A stretch of 64,000 nt of DNA from positions 1,734,001 to 1,798,000 of the forward strand of contig NC_051100.1 in assembly GCF_901709675.1 (NCBI RefSeq). Direction: 5' to 3'. The stretch is from Syngnathus acus (lineage: Eukaryota; Chordata; Actinopteri; Syngnathiformes; Syngnathidae). This document shows positions 13,781 through 25,345 of this stretch, in pieces (position 1 is the stretch's first letter; the number at the start of each line of letters is the position of its first letter). The notes beneath the pieces were generated by a model, which saw nothing but the letters and a program-made list of their open reading frames with translations, was not told where the DNA came from and did not search any database. The translations under genes and the position numbers were made by a program.

Positions 13781-16386
13781 GCGCTACACAAAATTACAAA
13801 ATGTCGCGGACACATCACCCAACCGCTGCAATTCAGCAAAATGTACTTTGTAGGTGTAATTTCACACTTGATTGGTGGGCGGGACATACAAGAAATACAA
13901 AAGTCAATTACCCATGATACATCCCTTTTTAATTCTATTAATTAGGACCGCTAGTTTGCCTCAACAAAGGGCCAAATGAAAAGCAGAATAATAACACGGT
14001 GCGCGGGGTTTATCGGGCAGTAGCGCGGCATCTGATCGGAGGGTCAGATTTGCACACCCCGCCAAGATATTTTTAAAGAGCGACGCGATAGGCCTGTTTA
14101 GAGAAGCAATTTCTCCAGGCAGAACAAAAGGGCAGAGTTCACACAGAAGAGAAAAGCTGGCATCCAAATATGCGAGCAGAAAATGAGTGCTGTGAAGTCA
14201 AAATCATTGTGTGGGATTTTAAAGACTGCAGATTTAATGTCCATCTGATGGCCCAAAAAAAAAAAAAAAAAAAGAGCTCAGGATTAATCCTCTTAGTTGT
14301 TTGTTTGGTAATCTGATTTTGTCTGATTTCTCAGGGCTGCTGTCTGAGGTTACGGTTAGCGATGCTGCCTCTGGACGCATTGTGGCGATTTTCACCTCCA
14401 ACAAAGTCCTTCCCTCTGGCGTGTTATTCTGCACATATTAACAACGTATCAGCCGACTAAATGGCCCAATCAAGAAGATACTGTATGTCTGCCTGTGAAA
14501 TCATTCCCCCCACTGTGTCAGAGCGGCGCACTATGCTCCAAATAAATGACCTACTTTGCACATTAACATGCAGGGCGAGATCAGGGACGGACGGCTTCGT
14601 CGTTTATGAACCCATCTGGCTTTAAAGTGCAATATGCGGCTCCGGTCCAATTCTTAGAAAACATCCGCCTCTTCTTACCACGCAGGGCAAATTGAACGGC
14701 AGGGGCATCGCAGCGGAATTAAAATGAGCGAATTTCCTTTTAGAAGGATGAACGTGCTGTTTGGAAGGTTGTATGGTGGCGCTTTGAAGGCACGCTGGGT
14801 GCGGACCCATCTTCAACAAACGATATAATTCCATTTGGCAGGGATGATTTGGACTCTGGACAGCGATAGCATTTGCATCTGATGTCTTATTCTTCTTTCT
14901 GGAGATGCTAAATATTCAGTAGGCACAACGAGGAAGTCGATATGAACCATCTGAAATGGTACCGATGATTGTCCCTATGATTACTTTGGTAATAATTGAA
15001 ATCCTGATGATTCAGGAAAATAACAGGAAAATGTGCAGACGCAAAAAAAAATATAGTATATATACATATTAGGTGAAATTAAACTATATTTATTTATGTT
15101 CCATTTATATGTCAAACAAAATGTTCCAAAATTAGCTATTTTATTTGACAAGAATCGTTTTTTTTTTACCATTACACCATTTTTTCTAATCATGGTGTAA
15201 TAATCAAACTTGAATATTTTGTCTGTATTACATTTTGACAATTCTCTGTTAACAAGTCTGAGAATAATAGCAATAATAACCTAGCGTATTTCAGGAAGCC
15301 CAAGCTAGCTAAATATGACATTATAACAGGGAGACAATGTGTAACTCGCCTAACAATTATTTCATGTCATCTACTCGCAACACGGAAGCGATGTTGCCGA
15401 TGGCTCTCCATGCACGACTCTGTCGAAAAGGTGCCATTAGACAAACCTCTTTCCGAGAACGAACCCATTATCCCAAGTTGCCGTGAGGGCACCTAAGCAT
15501 TGTTGAAACGCACAAGCAGGCAAAATACATAATGAGCAACATGGCTCTAATTAAAAGAAAGCAAGTATCAGCATCCCGGGTTTTTGGACGTTTTGGCGTT
15601 TGCGCCATGCGAACTTGGTGGGGAGTCGAGACTCTTAACGGGTTGACATCGTGCACGCAATGAAACACAACGGTGCAGAAAAATGTCAACAAGGCTTTGG
15701 ACACGCGTCATATTGACTTGGAGGAACGCTCGAGCGCACAGCCACACGCGACTTGACGTGGATGAATGTGGAAGTGCTTTCTCTTTTCCCGACCATCACA
15801 CACACACACACGCGCGCTAGCTAGATTGCAATCCATGATTGCTCATGGAGCATGATAAGAAAATGTCGTAGATGCGTAATCTGATATGCATGACTTGAGG
15901 TTTCTTTTTTCCTCTTGGAAATCGCAGGTTGCATCCATAATTTACAGAGGCCTCAGTCTGTTTTCCTCCCTTTTTCCACTCTGCCCCTCCCCTCCACTCC
16001 CCTCTTCCTCACCCCGCATCTCACTGCTGGCAATCTGGCTTTCGCAGCTCAGCTCATTAGCATATTGCACAATGTGCAGATGCCACCAAAAATGATTCAC
16101 CTTGCAGCGTTTTTGATGCTGTTGCACACAAACACAAATTACTCTGTCAACAATTTTGCCCAAAAAAAAGGTAGGGGGGCAAAAAGTCTCAAATTTGGTC
16201 TTGGGTGTGTACTTTTATATCCTTTTCCACTGCACAGTACCCTTTTGGGCCAGACTGTTTTCCACTTGTGAGGAAAACTGTAAAAACCACGCTGCATCGA
16301 AGGCATCATGAGGAACGCTAACCAATGTCAAATATATTGATTTTTTCAGCAAGGAGACTGTTTTTTTTATTCAATAGGAGGCTGAG
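13781..16386. other. Non-coding stretch, no gene recognised
   Basis: Contains a 19-base A run at 14255-14273, a CA/CG run at about 15798-15817 and AT-rich DNA around 14980-15240. No exon, RNA gene or further transposon end is recognised. Confidence 0.5.
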
Positions 16387-17215
16387 GGCAGCAACAAAAT
16401 GGAGTGAAGGTATAATAACAAGATAAACTAACATTAGCCTGTGTGTTCATTTTTAGCAATCCGTATAATCGGTGTGCTACATTCCATGAGTAAAGCATAC
16501 ACATTTTACGGACTGCAGCGGCAGCAAAGTAGAGACTGTTCGAGTATAATACTGAAGTTAAAATAAGATGATAAACTTGCATTAGCATTCATATTTTGTT
16601 AATTCCGCTCAGTAGTAAGACAAATGTAATGGGGGTGGAGACAGAGGGCAGCTGCAGTCAGGTGGAAATGTATTTAAGGCCCAGGAACAGCTAACGTTAG
16701 CATGAACGTGCGAGTACTTGTTCTTAGAGTACTCCTCGATACTGAGTACCGATACTTCAAGGACTTTTGACGTATTCAAAATCATTTAACTTTATTGCGA
16801 ATAAAGACCTTTCTTATGCTGATGATTTGCCGCTGTGCAGTATAGCGCCAACTACTGCAGAGGACGACTTACTTGACATCATTTGTTTGCCTGAGCTAAT
16901 ATCAGCGGCCTCTGCGAGTACCCGATACCTCATTATTTGTAATTGGTTGAAATAAACGGATTTTTTTCGTACGGTCTTTTTTCTACATTTAAAAGGAAAG
17001 ACAAAAGGGTATAATTCTGCTGTTGCCAAGGCACGGCAACAGGCTAAGATCAATTTAGCATGTATTCATTGCTGTCATCTTATACTTGACATTGTGTGTA
17101 TGTGAAAAGCAGACAATGTTATTATGAGAGGAAGCAAAGTGGAGACTGTGGAGACTAATACTGCAGTTTATCGAGCTAAGGAAAAGCAACAGGTTAAGGT
17201 AGCATCACGTGTTGA
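16387..17215 (+). repeat. Diverged minisatellite of ~125-bp units, interrupted
   Basis: Four related units can be aligned by eye, starting near 16387, 16519, 17009 and 17130. Shared blocks are AGCAAAGTRGAGACTG, then GTATAATACTGAAGTT-like sequence, then an ACAGGTTAAG/AAGATGATAAAC block followed by a TAGCAT/ATTAGCAT core. Adjacent spacings are about 131 and 121 bp within each pair, while the gap between the second and third units is about 490 bp. That gap holds a separate element (16700-16945), so the array looks as if it was split by an insertion. Divergence between units is high and alignment was manual. Confidence 0.5.
16700..16945. mobile_element. Element with GAGTACT/CCGATAC-rich ends, inside the array
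   Basis: Both edges are rich in GAGTAC and CGATAC words: GCGAGTACTTG...CTGAGTACCGATAC on the left (16708-16758) and CTGCGAGTACCCGATACCTC on the right (16913-16932). The right part recurs at 25285-25310. Repeats built from GAGTAC/GATACC words are common in fish genomes. No terminal inverted repeat or target duplication could be fixed, and the interior encodes nothing recognisable. Confidence 0.35.
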
Positions 17216-18852
17216 TGTTTTATCATAACTAGCGATCATTATGGAATCAATTTCCTTCCATTCAATAATCTTGTTCACATTCTTTACAAGCGAGCAGGCG
17301 CTAATATTGTCTGCGTTCTTCACTCCAAGGACAAAGTGCGTGAAGCATCATTCAAAACGTGCACGTCTTTTTCCGGCTGGCTGGCAAAACTCCAGCCAGC
17401 GCTCGCTCTATTTCCCGAGCCCAAACTCGTAGGTGTGAAATCACCACGCTTACCAGTGGAGGAGGGCGATCCCGCGTTTCACTTTGACCAAATCGGCGCC
17501 TTAATCCTCATCGATCACAGGCCCGCTTCTGAAACGAGACGAAAGGAAAGGAGCTTGTGACAAAACACAATATGCTTTTCGGTGATAGGCAAACAAGACT
17601 GGAGGTGGTGTCGTTTATCGAGATGTAATAAAGCGCCCCTGTCGCTCCTCTGACAGATTGGAGGCGCGTAACAAGGGCTGACAACGTGCACGTCTAATCC
17701 CTGACAAATATCGCACTTAAAACACTTGAAACGACAAACGCCAGTTGATGTTTTTTTCTCTCTGGTGTCGTGCAGTTGCCAAAGCAGCTGTCAGTTAAGT
17801 CTGTAGGCTTTCATCATTCCTGCTAGATGAGCGGAACAACTTCTTCTGTCTTTATTGTTAATATCTTGTCAGTCTGCACGGTCCTGCGAGGACCATTTAA
17901 ATACTGTATCTTCACAGGCTTGAGTTTGCCCCGCATTTAATTACAGTTAACAGCTAAATACGCCTCCGTGCTTTATTCACCCTCTCAACTAATGCTCGAG
18001 TCCAATTTAATTAGTCATATGCCTTTTAATTAACTAAATATGATCTGATAGCGTAATTTCACACTGGTGTACGGGATATAGACGGGGCACTCGAACACAC
18101 GGCCGGTCGAGTGCTCATTAGGAAGTCTTTCTGTGCAATTGTGTTGGCATTTAGGTGTGTTGTCTGTGTTGACACACTTAGTATTGGCCACTGAACCGTC
18201 ACTAAGACCGCATTGCTGTTTGGGCTCATTCCATTATTGTTACTGCAGGATAAAGATGTTAATTAAGGACAATCGTACAGTGAGTGGTGAGAAATACTGT
18301 GAGGAAATGATCATTCCTGCTTTAGGAATGTACGCGCTGGCACAAAGACACTGCTGATTCTTTCTCTCAACTAGCCTGCTGTCTAAAGAAGGGTAAGAGG
18401 GGAGTGAACAAAAAGGCCTTTTTGTTTATTATACGAACGAGATCGAGATAAATCGTTTCAAAACTTTCCAAATCGTTAATGTGATGGGTAAATTGTATGA
18501 CGTAATTGGGAAGAAAAATTGGGTATAGTTGTTAAGTGCTGTATTTATATGGACCTTTGCAACCTTGAAAGCGTAACATTAAAAATGAGCTGCAGTGGAT
18601 TTTTTTTTTCTTTCTTACAAGCATGAATGGCTGGAATTCTTGTCAAATTAATTATGACTCAATGGTTTAGCAACCTCCAACGCCTCTCATCAAGTGAGCA
18701 CAGTTTGCAATAATTACAATGCAAACAACACTTGATGCTTACACAAACACACACTCAAGCCGCTGCTGGCATTTCCTTAACAGTCCCAACTGCTCATTTG
18801 TCTTTGCTATTGTGTTTGTTTACACAGCTATACATTTTATATATGTGCTCAT
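17216..18852. other. Non-coding stretch with a candidate AT-rich regulatory block
   Basis: No gene is recognised. The interval is otherwise plain except for the homeodomain-motif cluster listed separately at 17930-18035. Confidence 0.5.
17930..18035. promoter_or_regulatory. Candidate enhancer-like block with three TTTAATTA motifs
   Basis: The 8-mer TTTAATTA occurs exactly three times, at 17936-17943, 18006-18013 and 18025-18032, within about 100 bp of AT-rich sequence. TAATTA is the core bound by many homeodomain proteins. This is a motif observation; regulatory function and conservation are inferred only. Confidence 0.2.
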
Positions 18853-18985
18853 TAGGGTCAAGGCTAGCTAGAGTCTATGCCAGTTGACTTTGGGGCAATA
18901 GGCATGCTAGTGCTCGTCTTGAGCTAGTCATCAGCCAATAGCAAGCTACGTATAGACAAACAACAATTCACACTCAGTTTTGCTC
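18853..18985 (+). repeat. Fish dispersed repeat, diverged copy (plus orientation)
   Basis: The string AGGGTCAAGGCTAGCTAGAG, CTATGCCAGTTGACTTTGGG, then CAGCCAATAGCAAGCTACGT, TATAGACAAACAACAATTCA and CACTCA follows block by block the consensus I know from fish sequence (GGGTCGCGGGC...CTATCCCAGCTGACTT...CAGCCAATCGCAGGGCACAT...AGACAAACAACCATTCACACTCAC). It is the portion of the family that normally lies upstream of the part seen at 48402. Confidence 0.75.
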
Positions 18986-21900
18986 GTCTTCAGCGTAGCA
19001 CCACATATATGGTTAGCTTGAACCTTTTGGTACATAGATTCATTCTCCTTTTATTTTACATGTGCGTTTTACAGTAAACATGAACTGTGGGTAAAGAAGA
19101 AACAGCTTGAAGCAAGCACGCTGTGTCTCTTATTTGGAGTTTTATCCTTAAAATAATATTGGCTGTCATGTAAAGTTGGGTACAAAAGCCAGGCGTTTGT
19201 TTATTAATTCCCACTAATAAAACATGAGACATTTTTCGTCCGCTGACGACGAGGAAAGGAGGCAACCGAGATCTTTTGCCACCTGCAGACACCATCGCAG
19301 AGGCCACAAATGGAAGCATTGACGTGCTTAGTTGTTTATTTACACCCAGGAAGAAGTAGAAGAAGAAACTAATTCCCCTGTCTCGGCTTTGTTCCAGCAT
19401 CACGTGACACAACAGGCCACACACGCACATATATTAATCTCCACTGGGCGTCATCACAGATGCCATTAAACGTAGCAGAAGGCGAGAGACATGCAAGAAA
19501 ACGAGAGGCTGCCGTCTCAATAATTTATTCCAAGGCTCATCTTGTCTCACACCACGGGGGGATTTCTGCTTTCAATTTGCGCCGCGTTTTCTTTCCTCGC
19601 CGTATTCAAACGGAGGCAGCGGATTTGTTGTGATTGGCACGCGGAAGGTCAGCGTTAGTGAGCTAGCGTTGACGTCGTCCTCGGCGGGCTGCCGCGCGGG
19701 TCTATTAGCACGCTAGGATGGCGTTGCATACGTGCGTGTGTTTATGTGTATTTGAATGTGTATTGGGGGTAGTCTTTGTTTACTCGAGTGTGCGCTGGCT
19801 GACGCTGGAGAACAGGTCTACAGAGCGTAGAGACAGCGGTGTGTGTCGGAGCTTATTAGGCGTCTTTCCAAGGACACGGGAGGCATCAGACATTACAGAG
19901 GACGCACAAAAAGAAAGGGGGCGGGGGGGACACGATTGCTAATCATAACGTGAAGACATTAGGAGTGCAGAAGGTTGAGAGGAATACAAAATGAGCAGAA
20001 GAAGGGATGTGGATGGAGTTAGGGATGAAGTCACGGCTGACGTATGTCCTCACGCTGCGTGTCACAGAGTCGAGGACAATCACAGTGCATTGGACGCATT
20101 GCAAAACTCCTCAAAGATAAAAACAAACGAAAAACATCCTTTTGGTTTTTGAAGACATTTTCTGGGGTAACATTTGTTATTTTAAAATCAAAGTGGAAGA
20201 ACTAGCGGTTAGCACAGTGGTGGCTCTGACCTCAACGACTTATGTTTTGTTATGAGTGACATTGGAGACCTGCTTGGGTGGAGCGCAACTTGTCTTCCAT
20301 GATGTCACTTCATTAGACAGCAAATTAGTTGTAATTTGATCTCAACTGCTTCAAGATATCCCTCATAGTATCATTCACTTGGATTCATTGATTAGGCAAC
20401 GTGGAAGTACAGCGGATGTATGCAGAGTCAAAGTATTAAAGAAAACGTAACATATCCAGAACTAATGTTTGTGTCAAAAACTCTGGAGGGGCCGAGCGTG
20501 CTCACCCAAACAAAGTGAGAGTTCGAAGCGAAGCAAAAGCGAGTGCCCGGTGGTGACGGCTGTTTGGTCCAATTCTGGCGTGAATGAATGGCCTCCCTAG
20601 CAAGTTCAACAAGTTCTGGTGAAACAGACAGTCAGGCGGCGGGCCAAGCGCAGACGTTCGGCTGCTGTCCACGTGCCAGTTCAAACCAAGAATGAAGAAA
20701 AAGAACTTGTGGTGTGAAGAGCGAGAGCGTTGGAAAGGCAAATTTTGCTTCCATTCTATCTCCATATGAACAATCCAAAGCATTGTTACCGTCCCAATCA
20801 GAATACTTTAATAACGTCGCGGTTAATTCATAAGTAAATAAGTGTTTTAACAAAACAAAACAAAATCTCGAGCATGAATACAAAATAATGGAGCGTGATG
20901 GCGTTCACGGAGGATCCCTGCACTTGTGTCACAACTTTTACATTGCGTCGCCTCGGATCCTGATTGATTACACAGGCCAGAAAGCCTTGGCGGAGGTCCG
21001 CGCTCTCGTTATCCTCCGCAATGTCCTCGGCAACGAGCGCGGCGCCGGCAGCCCTTTGCACCCGCGTGCATCGAGGGGGAAACTTAGCACCAGCGTGACT
21101 CAGCATGAAGGAATGCGTCGATGGTTATGTCTCCCCCCCCTCCCTCCCTCCTGATGTGGGCAGGTCTCTTCTCACTCAGTAATTATCGAGGTTATTTTCT
21201 CCAGAAGGCCAAATCCCTGTTTATGGGCAAGAGCGTGTGTCACTGGGCCTCGGCTGTGGACAGGCTTCGGCGGCTCTGCGGTTGCCAGATCGCGCCGTTG
21301 ACCCGCTTTCAAAACATTTTCGGTTCTCCGCGTGGAGGTCTCACGCAACGTTGCTCTCTTGCAAAACCCATTCAACAAAACGGCGAGGAGAAAAGTTAAT
21401 ATTCAAGCTAACCGTAAAATACGTGCCCTTAAATAAACAGAACACGGTCTGGATTGGGACGCGCCGTTTATTTATCGCGGATATTTATCGAGGATAGAGA
21501 GTTCAACTTTTACGGCTTTAGTTCGACAGTGTTGTAAAAACGTTTAATAGTTTTCGACTGTTATTGGTTCAATTCAATCCCTTTACCAGAACCGACCGGG
21601 CCCTCTGGAGAATTGCAACCTGGGCTTGCTGAGCACATTTCCTTCTGGCAAGCGTCGCACCAGGAAGAGCGACTACGAAGGGTCAATGGTTAACAAGGCG
21701 TTTAAAAAAAAAAAAAGCAGACGAAGAAAAAGCTAAGCAACAAGCTAGCTATTGTAGCTGTTAATGAGAGGCAAACAGAAGGCAACTGTGTCGAGTGAAT
21801 GGCATACAGAGGAGGCTTGTCCTCGTGTTACAGCGCAAACAAAAGCCCGCAGCGAACTTGACTTGAGCTCTTAAGTAAATTTGCATGTAACAAACTGTTG

Positions 21901-22597
21901 GTCGGGGTCAGCGGTGCAAACATTACACACACACGCACGCACACCAAAAAATGGCTTGCTTCCTTCATAAAGGGGCTACTTCCTCTGCGTTTCATCGCAC
22001 GGGCCGGGCTTTGTTAGTGTGCGGAAATGCCTCCAGAGGGAATGAAAATACCGGCAAGTCCCTGCAGCTCATTCTGGAAAGAGAGCGAGAAAGAGAGAGA
22101 GAGGCAGGTCTTGCAGCTGCAAGATGACACACACACACACACACACAGATCCGTATGCCAAGTGGCCGTGTAGGTGGAGTGCTCAGGTTACGTACAGAGA
22201 TAACCGTGTTAACCCAAAGAACATAAACACGGGTGTGTGGTTACAAGGCTGTCAGGGGAAACCGACCGAGGCTGGCAGCTTCGCAATCTAAAGTTGGACT
22301 AATGTTGCCATGGTTGCCACTAAATTACAGACGGTGTTACTGTGCTCATCGCTACCGCTACACACTTTGGGGTGTTTGGGAAACACACCCCGTGGGTGTG
22401 CGTGTGGTTGGGAGATTCCCCTCAAGCAAATGTCACGGAAGGTGAAGAGAATTGGAATCGGAAGTGGATCAAATTATCCATTGTGGCTTGGACGTGTACC
22501 AGGCAAAGTCATCTTATTTCTACCTTGCATGAATGGGCATGATTTTTTGGGATTATCTACTCAGGATGGAGTGCTGTCAGTGAGCTCGTTGGCAGCC
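18986..22597. other. Non-coding stretch with CA microsatellites
   Basis: A (CA)n run lies at about 22126-22148, and shorter ones near 21927-21943. The stretch 19540-19720 and 20980-21120 is GC-richer. No exon or RNA gene is recognised. Confidence 0.5.
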
Positions 22598-22861
22598 TAA
22601 ATGGGTTGCATTCGAAATAAAAATATCCAACAAATACAAATCTACGCCTGAGGTATCTTTAGCATAAGTAAGCTGACTCCTTAAATGGGCTACTGCCGAA
22701 ATTGTAGTATCCACCAACTTCATATCTGCAACTTGGGTATTTTTAGCATTGTTAGCTAGCTAGCTAGCTAGCTAGCTAGCTAAAATGGGCTGGTGCCAAA
22801 AATTGGAAAACCACATACAACTTGTATGTACAACTTGGCTATTATTAGCATTGGTTAGCAA
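22598..22861 (+). repeat. Three-unit diverged tandem repeat with internal (GCTA)n
   Basis: Units start with TAAATGGG or TAAAATGGG at 22598, 22682 and 22781. Each continues with a TGC.GAAAT-like block, a TATCCA/CATA-AACTT block, a GGTATTTTTAGCAT-like block and a TTAGC/GTAAGCT end. Unit lengths are 84, 99 and about 80 bp; the second is longer because it ends in a perfect (GCTA)n run at 22752-22782. This looks like a minisatellite that gave rise to a microsatellite at its unit boundary. Confidence 0.65.
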
Positions 22862-25229
22862 CACAGAAAAATGTCATGTGTTGAACATCTCACCCTTTAG
22901 CTACCTTTCCAGCATTAAAACGCTGATGCTAGCCGCAGTAGCGAAAAGCCGCCGTGTCGACGGCACGAGGTAGGAAATGAAGGCTTTGAAAGCGCGTGCA
23001 AATTGCTCTTCTAACCGATTTGGATTTTCAGTGAAGGAGATTTTCTTTAAAAGCCAACATCCTTAGCTCTTTGGTTTCCAGCATCCGCTCCTCACGCATG
23101 CTCTTACTCTTTTGAAACATTCCATTACCTCACACTGTGACCATCTTGGCCACAAGCACATGTTTGCGATCTAGGCGACGGTACTCCAGAAACAGATGAT
23201 TGCAATCAAACAGTCAATGGCAGGCAGGCAGACACTTAAGGCAAAAAATGGGAGCGCATAAGACACACGGTAACATTTGGACAGATTGTTCCCAGTCCAG
23301 CTGGGCTAATCTTTCACTTATTTTATTACTCATAAGCGCACTGCCCAGTTAATTACAACATGATCAAATAAATGAAACCTCCAACCCGGCATGGAGGGTT
23401 TTTGATCAATTGTTGCGAGGCCTCCCTCTGCCACCCGCACTGACTCGGAGTTGACCCGGGAAATGTAAAACACAAAGCCTGCCTTTTCCTCAATATTTCA
23501 TGTCATTTGTACCTCCTCCTGCACTCATCCGCCTACCACGGAGTCGTTTTGCTTTGTTTTACGCACTGCGAATGGAAATCTCTTCTCAATTGCCTTACCT
23601 GGGCAAGAAAATATTGGTAAAGACACCGTAGAGGTTTCTATCATACTTCATATCAAATAAGCTCTTTCCAGCACGCGGTAAAGGTGACCAAACAGCATCT
23701 GACCGGATGATGAAAGCAACAGTGCAGAGCAGCGTTCAAGACAGCTGCTCGAGTTTCTCTCCCTGTCACTGTCACTCACGCACAGTCGTAGGCAAACGCA
23801 CACACGGTCGCTCTTGGTTTTGGCCAGTGACAGCAGGCACCCAGCGATGACATGAGGAGTGTCTCTGGCAGGCGGCACTAAACAGAAATATCTGCTCTGA
23901 CAGTCGCTCGTCCACATCCACCACGTGCACGCAGCTGTCACTGAACTTGCCACTCCTCTTCCCGACCTTCGCTTTTAGTCTTGCCTTTTAAGCACTACGC
24001 TATGGACAGCGTTGGTTTGGGCCCGTAGCTTTGGTCTGTGAGTAAATTCCGCGTCGCGTCTAGATATTTTCAAGACAACTTTGAGGGGGGAAAAAACTCA
24101 ACTACATCAAACAATGTCAAATTTGGTCTTTGGAGTCATAACCACCAAAACTAAACAGTTTGCAGTAAGTACAAAATGCACGGCAACAGGTGGAACCACG
24201 CATGATCAAGCACGACAATAGGTGCCATTTTGAAAGTGCAACTTAACAGCAAGACGAGGCGAGGCGAGCTGAGTCAAGCAAGCGCGCTCGCATTCTATAC
24301 AATGGAGCCAACTGGACATTGTGCCGATCTGCGCTTGGCTGCCGGCCAGCGAGTAGTGTGTACGCCAAAGTATGAATCATGGCGCATTGGGATGGAGGCC
24401 AACTGTTGAGCGTGCAGCCGTCCCCCCCACTTGACCAGCGTTGGCCTTACGCAGGCTTAGCTCCTTACTGCTTTCATTTGGCCGCTCTTTTGTTGCCACT
24501 TTCTTTCTTCTCACGCGAGAATCTGCTCTCTCTCGCTCTCTCTTTGCCGGTTGCCGCTCACTCTCTGCTTAGCGCGCTCTCCATCTCGGCCGCCACAGCC
24601 GTTCTCAATTAGGAGGGTCAGGGAGAATAACTGGGGCTCCGGTATCTGAAGCTCGGAAGATCAGCGGAGGAAAGGAAACCGCTGCTGCGAGGCGCTGGGC
24701 CGCAGAGTACTGTGTGTCGTGTGTGTGCAGGGGAAAGCGAGTGTGCGCTGCATAAATCTGCTCTGCGTCAACAGGTTGTCGGTGACCTCTGACCTCTATA
24801 TTTAAAGAGACTTGAAGACGGGCAAAAATGCTAACATTGCGACTGGCACGATTCGCCACCGGAATGCAAGGTTTTATTGTGGCTCTTAAAAAAAATTGTT
24901 TTTCCAATATATGTATATATTGATATGCTTTATGCATATAATTCACAGCCGCCTCCACAGAGCCTTAGCTGCCTTAATTGCTTTGTTTCGACGGTCCCCT
25001 ACGAGCGAGTAGAGGGACGGCGGGCAGCACTTTGCAAGACACATTTGCAGGTGTCACCATTTAAAATGAGAAACCGGAGCTGTGTGAAAATTCAACCATG
25101 CACACACAGATGCACAAACATTTCAGACACACTAGTCACTTGTCAATGATCAACCACACCTCGAGGACTTTTGATGCATAAAACTTCATTTAGCAGACTG
25201 TCAACAAAACCTATCTATGTGTCAAACAG
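22862..25229. other. Non-coding stretch, no gene recognised
   Basis: The segment contains a GC-rich, CT-rich patch around 24400-24610 and several short open frames without similarity to anything I recognise. The AT-rich interval 23300-23420 has the look of unique, possibly conserved sequence, but this cannot be judged alone. Confidence 0.5.
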
Positions 25230-25345
25230 TCGCCATATAGGAGGATTTACTCAGTGTCAGATTTACTTAAGTATCTGCGGCTTGTATCGGCAGCATTCAC
25301 GAGTACCCGACACCTGAAAATGAGACTCGGTATCAATAGTCGCTC
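25230..25345. repeat. Second copy of the GAGTACCCGATAC-type repeat
   Basis: TATCGGCAGCATTCACGAGT followed by ACCCGACACCTG matches the segment TATCAGCGGCCTCTGCGAGT / ACCCGATACCTC at 16903-16933 at roughly 23 of 31 positions. CTCGGTATCAATAGTC follows, again rich in GGTATC words. Confidence 0.4.

Noticed and set aside
20200-20290. Possible further copy of the fish dispersed repeat (GCGGTTAGCACAGTGGTGGCTCTGACCTC)
   Set aside because: Only a few words match and the following sequence does not continue into the family.
22752-22782. Short regular repeats considered as a CRISPR array
   Set aside because: There are no spacer units of constant length; this is a tetranucleotide microsatellite in animal DNA.
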